Assembly: GCA_021397835.1 (NCBI GenBank)
Contig: JAJFZO010000256.1
Coordinates: forward strand, 320,001 to 384,000
Source: Moringa oleifera
Lineage: Eukaryota; Streptophyta; Magnoliopsida; Brassicales; Moringaceae
Length of the DNA: 64,000 bases
Direction of reading: 5' to 3'
This document shows positions 1 through 11,067 of the stretch, in pieces. Under the pieces are notes generated by a model. The model was not told the DNA's origin, made no database searches, and worked only from the letters and a program-made list of their open reading frames with translations. The position numbers and the translations under genes were made by a program. Position 1 is the first letter of the stretch. The number at the start of each line of letters is the position of its first letter.

Positions 1-214
1 TTGTCTCACAAATTAGAAATAAGCAGCATACGAGGTACAGTGAATCTCTTAACATTTACTCAACAAACACTAACATGAAACTTTGATTTCAAAGAGTACA
101 TGACATATCTAAATAGCATGTCAAAAGATCTAAAGACTTAGAGAGTAAGAAGTTCTTGATGCTCAAATATGAAGCCTAACATATGAGATGTACATCACCC
201 AGAGCCAAAACTGA
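1..214. other. A/T-rich non-coding sequence at window edge
   Basis: No coding signal or recognisable element is visible. The stretch precedes the LINE remnant and may be intron or flank of a gene lying mostly outside the window. Confidence 0.4.
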
Positions 215-249
215 AAAGTGGCGGTGAGGTGAGAGCACCTCCCTTGAAC

Positions 250-1673
250 CTCTGCTTGCTGGAATGTGATGATTGGCATTTAAAGATACTAATGGAGACA
301 CAATTAGCAGGATGGAAGAGACCATTTCTCTCAAAAGGAGGTAAACTAACTTTGATTAAGAGCACAATCTCAAATCAGCCCATCTATTACATGTCTCTTT
401 TTTCAATTCCAAGTGCAGTAGTTGTTAGATTGGAAAGGTTGCAGAGAAGGTCCCCATGGGGCAGCTCAAGGGAGATTAAAAAATTTCATCTTGTTAGATG
501 GGGCTTGGTGATGAAACCGATAGATAAAGGAGGTTTGGGGATAAAACCACAGCGGTTGTTCAACGAGGCATTGCTCAGTAAATGGCTATTGAGAATCATG
601 ACAAAAAGGAGGGATTACAGAGGAAAGTTCTGGCAGCAAAGTATGGTTTAAGGGGAGCAAGATGGACGACCAGAATAGGTAGAGAAACCTTTGGAACAAG
701 TGTTTTGAAGACCATAATGAAAGGGTGGGAGCATTTTGATGGGTTACTTAGATTTAAGAGTGCGGATGGCAAGTCGGTCAACTTTTGGAAGGACAAATGG
801 TGTGGAGACATACCCCTGTGTGAAGTATTCCCAAATATTTTTGCTATAGCAGCTGATAAGGATGCCATGGTTAGTGACTACATCCAGGAAGAAGGGACTG
901 AGGTGTAGTGGACAGTGGTAATGAGGAGAAATGTACAAGATTGGGAGATGCAAGTTCTACGGCAGTTTTATGGTAACATCCAAGAATCAAAAATGAATCT
1001 GGACCAGTCAGATGAGGTAAGACTAAGTATGGGTGGTAAGAGATTGGAGAACTTCAAGGTTAGAGAATTCTACAGGGGAGGGAGAAGCAGAACCAGTGGA
1101 ATTTGGTGTGGAAGGTGGGTGTTCCAACAAAGGTATCCTTCTTTGTTTGGAAAGTTATACATAGGAAGGTGCTTACTATCAACAACTTAAAGAAAAGGGG
1201 TATCACTTTAGTGAAATGTTGTGCCCTGTGCAAAGAGAAAAAGGAATTACTCCAACACTTGTTTCTGGAGTGCAAATGGGCTAGACCGATGTGGGGTCAT
1301 TACTGCAAAAGCTGGGAGTAGATTGGGTGGCTATGGAGATAGTGGAGGGGGAGCTCTTGGCATGGAATGGCATCTGCAGGGATAACACTAGGAAAAAACT
1401 ATTTAGAAAACTATTCTTGTTGATTTTGAGGTTGATTTAGAGGGAAAGGAATAGAAGAGTTTTTGAAGGAAAAGAATACCCATTGAGGAGTTTTTGTACT
1501 CAATGGATTCACATTCTGAAGAGATGGGACACTGAGAATGATTTTATAAATGAGGGGGACTTCATAAATTTTATGAAACTCCTAACATGGTAGAATATTA
1601 ACCTTTGTAAATGAGTTGCACCTCCTTGGTGCTACTGAATATAATAATACCGCCTATGTTTCTGCTCATAAAA

Positions 1674-1682
<9 letters not shown>
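250..1682 (+). mobile_element. Decayed non-LTR (LINE) retroelement, 3' part of reverse transcriptase ORF
   Basis: The translation matches the C-terminal part of plant LINE polyproteins. A segment of the type LAGWKRPFLSKGGKLTLIKS..PIYYMSLF is followed by a conserved HLVRW..KGGLG block. Around 1100-1310 there is a zinc-binding RVT module (VPTKVSFFVWK, then C-x2-C and H-x4-C spacing near CCALCKEKKELLQHLFLEC). The ORF is broken by frame changes near 630 and 905-1100 and by stops near 1319 and 1438, so it cannot be expressed intact. The 5' part of the element is missing. It ends in a poly(A) run at about 1669-1682 that merges into a TA repeat, as expected for target-primed insertion. I could not identify target-site duplications. 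The left boundary is approximate. Confidence 0.85.
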
Positions 1683-1704
<22 letters not shown>

Positions 1705-1707
1705 TAT
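1683..1707. repeat. (TA)n microsatellite after the LINE poly(A)
   Basis: About 12 uninterrupted TA units directly follow the LINE poly(A) tract. Such repeats often grow from LINE tails. Confidence 0.9.
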
Positions 1708-3452
1708 TAAATGACATACATGAAAGCTTAAACTGAATAATCTATATGGTACCATCAAATTTAACCACACACATAAATAAGATAGCTAACTATTGGATTT
1801 ATAGCTCTTTTGAGATAAAATTTAGAGAAATCACATGAAGCATAGTTAAACCGAGTTTGGTCTATTAGCTGGGATAGAAATAGAAGTTTTACCAGAAATT
1901 GAATAGACACAAGTCATTGAACAACAATTCACTCCACTAAAATAAAAATAAGTGCACAACAAGAAGTAAAAATAGTGAAAGCAAGTGTCTTCCAACAAAT
2001 GATTGAAGAATTAGTTGAGAAAGCAAATTGAAGATAAGGGATCCAATTGTTTAAACTTGCTAAGAAATGGAGGACAAACCAATGGAATATATTAACTGAA
2101 ATTAACTAAAGTAACTAATAAAGGAAACCAAAAAATTGGAGGAATCCCTTGATAATGTCGTGACAACAAGGGAAACAGAGTCATAGTAAATTTAGCATCA
2201 TGATATAGTTGTTCTTTGACCATCACGCAGACCATTAACCAGACAATCGTATTTCAACACCAGGCCTAAACACAGCTTCAGCACCAGCCCAAAGAGAACA
2301 ACGTGAAAGGAAAGAAGAAAGTTCGACATCAACACGGCTTTCTTAATTGTTACCTATAGGGTCCATATAGTTTCAGATATGATCACTGTCTCTTACTTAG
2401 TACAGATCAATTCACTTACAAATTTCAAAATTAATCAGAAATTCAGGTTCATAATTAAATTTAACAGCAGTTACAGTCTCAAAATGAAGTAACTCCGTAG
2501 ATAATCATTTTCAACAAATTAGAAGGGACTATACATGTGATTTAAGTGAAATACATCAAGGAACAACAATATCTCTCCAATTCTGTAACTTCTCCATTCA
2601 TGACCTCTTTTGTGTCTCTATCATCCCCTTTTCTTCAACTAAAAATATTTTATGTTCCCCATAATTTTTCCATCATCATACATGGTGGTAGCATCAGGCT
2701 AAAAATGTGCAAGCAACGCTACCCCAGAGTAATTTACCATATTAGCTCAACTATGTCATATTGTACTCTTAATAACAGTAAGTCAATATAAATAGCTCTC
2801 CTGCATGTTACGTTTCCAATATAAACTTCCTCTAAATGAATGAAAAACACTGACAAACATAGAATCTGAACTTCTAAAATCAACCCTAGAGTTCACTACA
2901 TAAACTATCATAAATATTGAAATCTTAAAAGTGAGACAAACAGCAACTCCTCAGAAAAGACTTGACATTGCAAAATCAAGGAATAAATTATCTTTCACAG
3001 ATATCCACAAGAATACACAAAGTCAAGTCTTCTGAAAGAACAGCAATTTATACTAGTTCACAATACAAAGTCCCATGAAATTCATATATAAATTCATAAT
3101 ATGTTGCTATTTATTTTCTTATTGATTTCTCGGACACAAAAAGAAAAATCAAAAGTAGCAAAAGAAAGAGACCCAGAATCCAAGTAACTCCATCCAAATG
3201 GAGGGAATTAATCAAACTTTAAGACATGGTTGTGTGTCCCAAAAACAGACAATACCCATTAAACCAGAATGCAGAAAATTCGTGAAAAATCAGACTTCCA
3301 TGGAATCCAGGTTTGATTTTTTTTTTTTTTAACACCATCATTCGAAATAAAGGGAACAGAGGATACAAAGCAATAAGGAAAATTAGTTACTAGTGGAAAG
3401 GAGGAAGGTTATGGAAAACGTCGAGTCAGGGCTGACAGAGAATATACATTAC
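1708..3452. other. Non-coding A/T-rich stretch, probably intron or flank
   Basis: No exon-like coding segment was found on either strand. If the candidate leader exon at 3453-3593 is real, this is part of the first intron of a leftward gene whose coding exons lie beyond the window start. A T tract lies near 3318-3330. Confidence 0.4.
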
Positions 3453-3593
3453 CTTAGCTCATTGAAACCGCGAGAGCAAGAGAGGGAGCGAGAGAAAAAG
3501 AGAAGGGTTCAAAAACAAGATGCTTTGCCTCTAAAGACCTGTAAGAGGCAAGAAAATTAACCTTTACTTTCCCTCCTGTGAAATATCCTTCCT
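3453..3593 (-). other. Candidate 5' leader exon of a leftward gene
   Basis: On the minus strand a pyrimidine/purine-rich leader ends in GAGCTAAG followed by GTAATG, a good donor. Typical plant 5' leader composition (GA repeats upstream, many CTC/TCTCTC motifs) supports a transcription start here. The only ATG just before the donor is closed by a stop two codons later, so the exon would be non-coding. No coding exon of this gene is visible in the window; this is an inference from composition and splice consensus only. Confidence 0.3.
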
Positions 3594-3617
3594 TTCTCTC
3601 TCTCTCTCTCTCTCTCT
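3594..3617. repeat. (CT)n microsatellite
   Basis: About 12 CT units lie immediately upstream, on the minus strand, of the candidate leader exon. They are common in plant core promoters and leaders. Confidence 0.9.
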
Positions 3618-4445
3618 TAGTGTACTTATTGGGCTTCTTTTGGTAATTAGCCTCCTGCTTTTCTTTTCTTATATTTAATTGTTCGATTTTGACTATATTT
3701 ATTATTTTTCATTTGATTTTTATTAATTTTTGAGGATACATTATTTTTATTTTTTCTTAATATAATGACTAAAAAAACTTTTTAAAACGAAATTCGATAC
3801 ACAGAAAATGATGGAAAATTTCTGGTGGCAAGTTTGTTGATTACATAATTCTAACGTGGGCTTAGGGAAGCCCACCATGCTTCCATTCATTCTGTAGCGA
3901 CGGGCTTAGAATAACCCATGACAAGTCCCTGATGCCATTCCTGTCAATTTTACGGTCAGGTTACGGAGGAAAAGGAAACAAACAGTTTCTCTTCATCTTG
4001 GGAGACAAAGCTGGACTACTCTCGAGCCTGTAGTCAACCTGGCCATGGTATTTCAAATTTAACAAAAGGCCGTACCATCAAAATGTAAAATATGATATGA
4101 AAGCAAATTTAACAAATTGACATAAAACTTTGATAAATAGGTATCACATGAATCCTTAAAACTCATAAATTTAGTAAAACGATACTCAGGAAATATGTAT
4201 GTACATAAACCGACTGACTGAATATCAGGGCGTGAAAAAATTCAGTCTGCACAAGCTTATATCCACAAGTTCACAGCCCTATCTGGTGTGCACTTGTTTA
4301 TTGACAGACGCCCAAAATGAATACAGCATGTTTCTGCATGTCCCATGTCTAGGGGAGACACTTACCTTCCTTCGAAACCAGACTAATTTTATATGTCCAC
4401 AGGAAACATCTCTTAAATATTAGGGCCTTCAGGTACTTGAAAATT
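3618..4445. other. Intergenic region left of DSK2, including its 3' UTR
   Basis: The right end holds the DSK2 3' untranslated region (minus strand). The remainder is A/T-rich with no coding signal. Confidence 0.5.
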
Positions 4446-7400
4446 TTACAAGCCAGGATTCCCCAAAAGTCGCTCTACTGCAGCATGGACATTTCCAGAA
4501 GCAGCGCGAAGTGCCCTAATATTCTCTTCAGTGTCATAGAACCCCATTTCTTGAAGCTGTGAAAGTTGTGTAGCATAAAGTTCTTCTGGGGGCACTGGAA
4601 AAATGAACCGTAAAATTCAGTAGTGCTCATATGTGTTGAGATACATACATCTAACCAGATGTCAAGAAATCTCACCATCAGGTTGATTTGGAACACTTAA
4701 GCTACCGGCACCAAGACCACCAAACATGTTCATCAACAACTCCAACCCAGTAGTATTACCTGCCCCTAGAAACACAAGCATACCTATAAAATTGTCTTCG
4801 AAATAAAAACAGAAAGAAAAGACAAATAAAAGAGAAAAATGGTAACGCTAGAGTCCGCTATTGCATGAGGTCCATGCTACAAAAACTTGACATCAACGAG
4901 TACATTTACCATTTGCAAAATTATATCCCATAATAAGCAAAACATGTTCATATTTCTTATTTACCTGTAGGAGCACCAGTCTGTCCTGAATCCCTACAAG
5001 AGAGAAAATAGCTGATGAAAAAAGAGAGCAGCAATAACGATTGATCATTGATGAACATTATATAGCACATAACACATCATTAACAGTAAGTAAACTAAGA
5101 GAGGGCATTATATGCATACATTTAACCTCCCAATTTCAGGTGGACAGCAAGTCCACTTTCTAGAATGAGCATATTTTCAAATAAAAGTCAGAAAACAGGA
5201 ATCTTCTTTAAATGCTACGTGAAACACAAAAACTCAATCTGTTTCCTCTAAATTGCTAATGTGTGCATTAAAGGCACCCCATTGGTGTTATTTGTAGTTA
5301 ATATAAATATATATTTCTGTGTTCCTGATTAGGGGAAAAAAAAAAAAACTATTTTCAATCATGAATAGCAAAATCTGTCATCTAGAAGACTCGAGGGAAT
5401 GCAAGCATAACACACAAAATTCATGCATGGGATACAATGAACATGAATACTATCACTTACTGGGTGGATTGATGCCTATTGAGCTGAGATAAAACCGATT
5501 GCTGTAAAGCTAGCATTTGCTGCAGGAAAAGGAGACACAAAGTTAGTCGTAAAAGATTAATTATATGTGTTTGACAGTAAATATATATGAAAGAAATGAA
5601 TAAACTGAAAAGGTGTGATTCTAATTTACATAAATGCAAGTATACACAATACCCAACCACAGAAAAGAGAGACAGACAGAGAGGGATACAGAAAGACCCA
5701 CCTGCATTGTCTCAGGAGACGTTAGTTGACGAAGAAATTCTGGATTCTGCATCATTTCTCTCAGTTGGGGATTCAAATCAAGCATCCCACGGAGTTGGGG
5801 GTTGATGTTGAGAATCTAAAACAGAAAAACATTTTCTTAGGATATGAATGAAACATATCATGATTCTTCCGTCAAAGTGATTAGTAATAATACCTGGTTC
5901 ATATATTGTGGATCAGAAAGTAGATTTTGCATCATCTGCGATACAGCTGGATTTTGCAACAACTGATTCAACTGAGAAGAATCTTGCATGCCAGTAAACA
6001 TGTTTTCCATCCCAGGAAGGCCAAGCCCACCAAGACCACCAATAGTTGGTGGCCTTGCGTCCCCAGCAGGAGTTGACCTTCCAGTATTATTTGTTTGTGT
6101 TCCTCCTGATAATCAACAGTATATAATATTTCACTAGTACCTTTTGTGATTTCATACAAATAATAGTTTCATGTTAATTTTTTCGAAACAATAAGATTAG
6201 AGAAAAGAAGAAATCAAGGAAAGAATTTACGTTAAGGGGGAAAGTTCACAGAGAGGCCTTTGTTCAAGGAAATTGTGGCTGCCCATAACAATGCTAAGGA
6301 TAAGTGGCTGCCATGAAAGTTAATTTGGAAACGAGGTGCACCTCCAAAGGTGGTTTTCTTCATTTGGGAAGCAACTTAGAGTAAATGTTTAACTTTGGAC
6401 AACTTACAAAAGAGAGAAATAGCTCTCGCCAATAGATGTCTCTGGTGCAAAGAGCAGATTGAGACACTGGGTCATAAAATGTTATGGAAAAAATGGTCTA
6501 GACAAATTTAGGAGGATGTGCTTGCTTTGTTGGCACAAGGGTGGGTGGTCTCATGCTCAGTGGGTGCTGAATTAAAAGCGTGGGCAGGTAATAACGCTGA
6601 CAAACTAAGAAGAAAGCTCACTGCATTGATTCCTCTCCTCATTTTCTGGTTAGTATGGGTGGAGAAAAATAGGAGGGCTTTTGAGGGGGTGAAAACTATA
6701 AGGAGCAGAAGGATTCATTTTCTAAAGTTTTGGAGAATGGGGACTTTTTTTGTAAATGAGGACCTTGTAGAGTTTATAGATGTTGTCATCTCTAAGTAGA
6801 AACTAACTATACGTAAATGGTTGGTGCCTTTATAGTTAATACAAATATAATTATACTTCTGATCCAAACAATAAAAAAAGGCACAACTGTCAACTGGGGG
6901 ACAACTACATGGATTTGTGCAGGTTCTTATCTGATATTCCACTGGTTAAGTCTGGCAAACAGAATTTATCATAGTAATAGGATCAGACTTCTTAACTCAA
7001 ACATACATTTTCCTCCCATTAACAAGTTGCATTTGGCTTCTACCTAAAGTCCAAATATTTATATCCTCACTGAAAAAAGACAAGTATCCCGAGAAAAATT
7101 TCATATTCGACCAGAAGGTGTGTCAAGAGAACAAGTACTTTGTTATCAACATAGAAGAATGAAGCTTACCACCAGTATTGCCCCAAGGGTTAGGAAGTGG
7201 ACTTGTGTTGGGGGCAGTTTGACCGGCAGTTGTTTCAGAACCAGTGGTAGTAGGGTTATTAGATGCATTCCTAACTTCTGGCCCACCTTGATTCCCCAAG
7301 AGAGCAGCAAATGGGTTTGAACCCAAATTGTTCCCTGTACTTCCGGCCATAGTTGTAGCATTTAGAAATGGTTCCTGAACATTTTCATACATGCGCCTCA

Positions 7401-9300
7401 GCATGTTAAACCCCTCCGGTGTAGATTCAATATTACTCATTGCCCTGTCAGTGTTTCGCATCATCTCACGCATGAGTTCAGGATTCCTTGCAGCTTCTAA
7501 CGTCTGCCGGAGGATCCCAGGATCATTAAGTATATGTGCAAGCTCAGGATTCCGGTCAATGAGCTCACGCATTTGAGGATTGCTCATAATCAAGGTCCGC
7601 ATTAATTCTGGATTGTTCATCAAGTTCTGAATGGCAGGCATATTCATTATCTCCCTCATCATGTTAGGATTTTGAGTTAGTTGTTGCTGCACTTGTTCAA
7701 ATTCCGGAAGACCAGCTCCAAATAAACTAGAAGGTGCATTACCACCTAATGCATTAAATCCAAGTCCAGGAAATAAAGATGCCCCAAGACCAGCTCCTCC
7801 AAGGTCTCCACCTTCATTGGAGCCTACACCACGAGTAACACTTGATGTGGTGTTTGTACTTCCAGCAGTTGCAGTAGCAGCAGTAGGTGGTGATGAAGCA
7901 GGGGCAAAACCACGAACCATATGAACAGTATGATCAGCCTGCAAGCCTTCAGAAATGGTAATCAACAGTGAATTAAATAGTCAACTCAAGTAAAAAAAAA
8001 ACAAAATGTACTCAAAAACAAAGAAAGATAGAGGATATTATGATACTCTTCCATTCAACCATGCAAATCAAATTTGAGATAAAAATAAATAAAGTAACTT
8101 TAAGAAAGAGATGAAGCCCACAAAGACAGACTACATGGCTAAAACACGCTATCCCTGCTCTCCGATCGCAGACTACTATGAAAACCAACAAACTAAATAA
8201 CTACCTCAGAGTTACCAACATATGTCATCACATTTTTCCTGATGCCATATGTACATTTGCAGTTCATGTCCTCGAGATTCTGGTTGACTACAGCACCCTC
8301 ATCTACTTGGAAAAGAACCGTAGTTTATGTAATTCTATGCTTTGGCCTCCAAAGCATTCATAAATTACACATACACACGCAAAAGATGGAGGGAGAAGAA
8401 GATAGTTCCTATAAATGAGCATAATTCACACAAAAAAAAACAAGAGTTCCTACCATGGCCCATTTAAGTTCACCTGCAAAGACCGTGTTGCCAACTAATT
8501 GAACTTCCAACAGTTCATCAATCTTAGCTTAGCTGCAAAAGACAACAATTAACTTAAACTTTTTCCTCAGTCTGAGATCATGACTCTCAAACCCAGCTAT
8601 ATCTGTCATCGAATTCATAGAATCACCTTTCACCTTCTTTATTTTTCAACAGAAGGACATCACTCATAGAATACAAATATCCCTCAACAACCATGATCAT
8701 TTTGATGCTTCCATGCTCACCCAGTACTGCTGATTTCTCTAGCCATGATCTAAACAGAAACTAGAAAGTTAAGATAATGTTATGCAGAAGTTTTGATGCT
8801 TCACTCGCAGTCAAATTAGCTGCATGGATACGTCTGCCAAATAGGTCGTGAAAGCATTCAAAGGGCTCAGCCCTCAGCCACCAACAACACCCAATATTAA
8901 ACCTGCCCAGATCTCTGCATTTTCTTAATCAACAATATATCCCTTTTCAACATGTTCAATCAGTTTGTCCTTATTAACCAAACAGCAAATTAAGGCGCAC
9001 GTAACAAATGAAATAAAATCTAAAAGAGAGAGAAAGAAAAAGGAAAAAAGAAAGCACACCATAGGTTTCAAGGGTTTGATCATCCTTAAGGATGCGACCC
9101 TTGTAAATCAACCGCTGCTGATCAGCTGGCACATCGCAGTTCTGCGCCACAAGAGCTTTGAAGGATCCAACGGTTGAGTCGAGAACCGTCCTCACCGTAA
9201 ACTTCGTCCCGTTCGAGCACCTGACATTTACCAACACTCGTTCTTCTCCTTCTCCTCCCCCACTGAGCCGTGACTCGCTCGAATCCCCCTCTGCTCCCAT
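4446..9300 (-). CDS. DSK2: Ubiquilin (DSK2) ubiquitin receptor
   Basis: Ubiquilin shuttle protein: it carries polyubiquitinated clients to the proteasome and links to autophagy in the cytosol and nucleus. Eight exons join in frame to 556 aa: 9300-9060, 7946-7170, 6105-5894, 5815-5702, 5519-5461, 4993-4965, 4765-4676 and 4594-4446. Residues about 21-92 are a ubiquitin-like domain ([19 protein letters not shown]). Residues about 168-260 form an STI1 repeat region rich in NPxxM and NPEL; a second STI1-like region is encoded by exons 3-5. The last ~45 residues are a UBA domain ([22 protein letters not shown] is typical). Arabidopsis DSK2A/B have 538 and 551 aa, so the model looks complete. The ATG at 9300 is the first in frame. 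Exon 6 is only 29 nt. Intron 2 carries a LINE remnant in antisense orientation. I cannot say which DSK2 paralogue this is. Confidence 0.95.
6240..6875 (+). mobile_element. LINE remnant inside DSK2 intron 2
   Basis: Plus-strand translation gives the zinc-binding RVT segment ([12 protein letters not shown], then a stop, then [22 protein letters not shown]) and the typical LINE terminal piece ([17 protein letters not shown] and [10 protein letters not shown]). It is broken by stops and lacks everything upstream. It is clearly related to the larger LINE remnant at 0.25-1.68 kb and has the same orientation. It takes up more than half of a 1.06-kb intron and is antisense to the host gene. The 3' boundary is vague, ending near a short A run at 6871-6878. 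Confidence 0.8.
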
Positions 9301-11067
9301 TTTCTCTCTCTCACCCTCAAAAATTGACACAAACCAGATCGATTAGAAAACCCTAACCCTAGAAAATCAACAGGAAGAGAACTTATTTCCGTCCGGTGGA
9401 TTAAAAATTGTATGTCTATAAAGTGAAAGCGAAAACAAATAAGAAAGAAACGATAAAATTGAAATGAAAAAATAGAAGAAGATGGTAACAGAGAGGATTA
9501 ATTGAGCTTTCCAAGAAAAAAAAAGTGGAAATCCAAGAGAGAGAAAGAGGAAGTCGGGTTTGGTGTATTCTGCGCAGAGAGGAAAGAGAGTTTTGTAAGA
9601 GGAGATGTTTAGATACTCTACGGCCTGTTTAGGATATTCTGTTTTCTTAAGTCGCAAGGTTGTTTACAGCTTCCTCCATTCAACCATTTAGATCTCGCCA
9701 CGTTAGATCAATGAAAAGAGAATTACCTTCTATACCCTGGACCTCTTTGAAAGTCCAAAATATAGATCCGGCCCAGTTTGTGCCATAACAAGTCCACATT
9801 TTGTCTAAGAGCAAGCCCATTCACTAATTCATGAGCCATTCCGATTAAAGTCTTAATCCCTTAGTTGAAGTCTTAACCATATTATATTTGGATACAGATA
9901 TTTTGTTGATTTCAATTTTTATTAGAGTTTTTAATATAATATTTAAAAATAATTTTATAATTTATGATAATAATATAAAAAATTTTAAAAATAATTTATT
10001 AATTTTATTAAATTAACACAACTTATAATTTATTTAAAAATTTAACAGTTCAAAGCAACAAAATAATAATAATTCTAATCCATCATATTTACAGCATCAC
10101 ACACTTTAAACAATTTCAAGCAAAGAACTAGAATGCTTGACCCCTTTTCTTTTCATAGTAATGTGATTATAGAGGATTTAATTCTGCTTCGTTAATTTTG
10201 TATCACATTCCGATTGTCTAACTCAAATGCATTATATTTTATAATATTTGTTAGTGACATTAATTACCAGATCCTTGCCATCTAAATATTATCATCAATG
10301 CAAGTAAGTTATAATTTTTTTTTAGATACCATTTTTTTATTGATTTAAGTTGTATTGAAGTTTTAAATTATAAAAGATAAATTAAATTACTTATTTAATA
10401 AAATAAATAATTACTATTTATTTATCTGTTTATACATTAAATTATATAAAAAAATATCCTTTCATTTTATTATTAAAAAGCTCAAACACAAAATCAGATA
10501 AAAAAATCTTAAACTTTTTTTTTTACAGCAATTAGAATTACTAAAATAATAGTTTGATCTTTCATATTATCTCAATTATTAATTAATTTACATCATTTTT
10601 TAAAATAAAAAATAAAATATATTCTTTTAAGTAAAATCTCATAAAACTTTGTCACTTATATTTTTATTAATCAAATTTTTATATTAAAAAATAATCAAAT
10701 ATACTTTAATTTATTAATTTATATTAAAATTTTAAATCAAAATTTATTATATCATATTCTCAATTTTTAAAAATTTTAATAAAATTTAATTTTAAATAAA
10801 TTAATAAATAAAAAATCATTTGATAACACCAGTTAATCGTTATCACTATATATAACTTGTACCCTTCTTTTAATTTATAATATTAATATAAAAAATTATA
10901 AATAAGAAACTTACCAACCATTTATTGTAGTTAGGTGTGGCAGTCTCTTTAAAAAGTGATCAAATCAGACGGGAGGAATTATCATAAGCAGCAATGGTTC
11001 TGTGAAATGTGTACTCTGTTTCCAAAATGTTAATTTAGTACACATCAGTAGGCACCCCAGAAAGCTA
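9301..11067. other. DSK2 5' leader/promoter and PUB15-like 3' flank
   Basis: The left ~350 bp holds the DSK2 leader and promoter (minus strand), rich in CTCTCT/GAGAGA. About 9.86-10.9 kb is extremely A/T-rich with no coding potential. The right end is the 3' flank of the U-box gene. No mobile element was recognised. Confidence 0.5.

Noticed and set aside
9860..10900. Very A/T-rich blocks (also 14.4-16.35 kb and 61.3-64 kb) considered as matrix attachment regions or origins
   Set aside because: A/T richness alone is normal for plant spacers, and no specific motif array was found.
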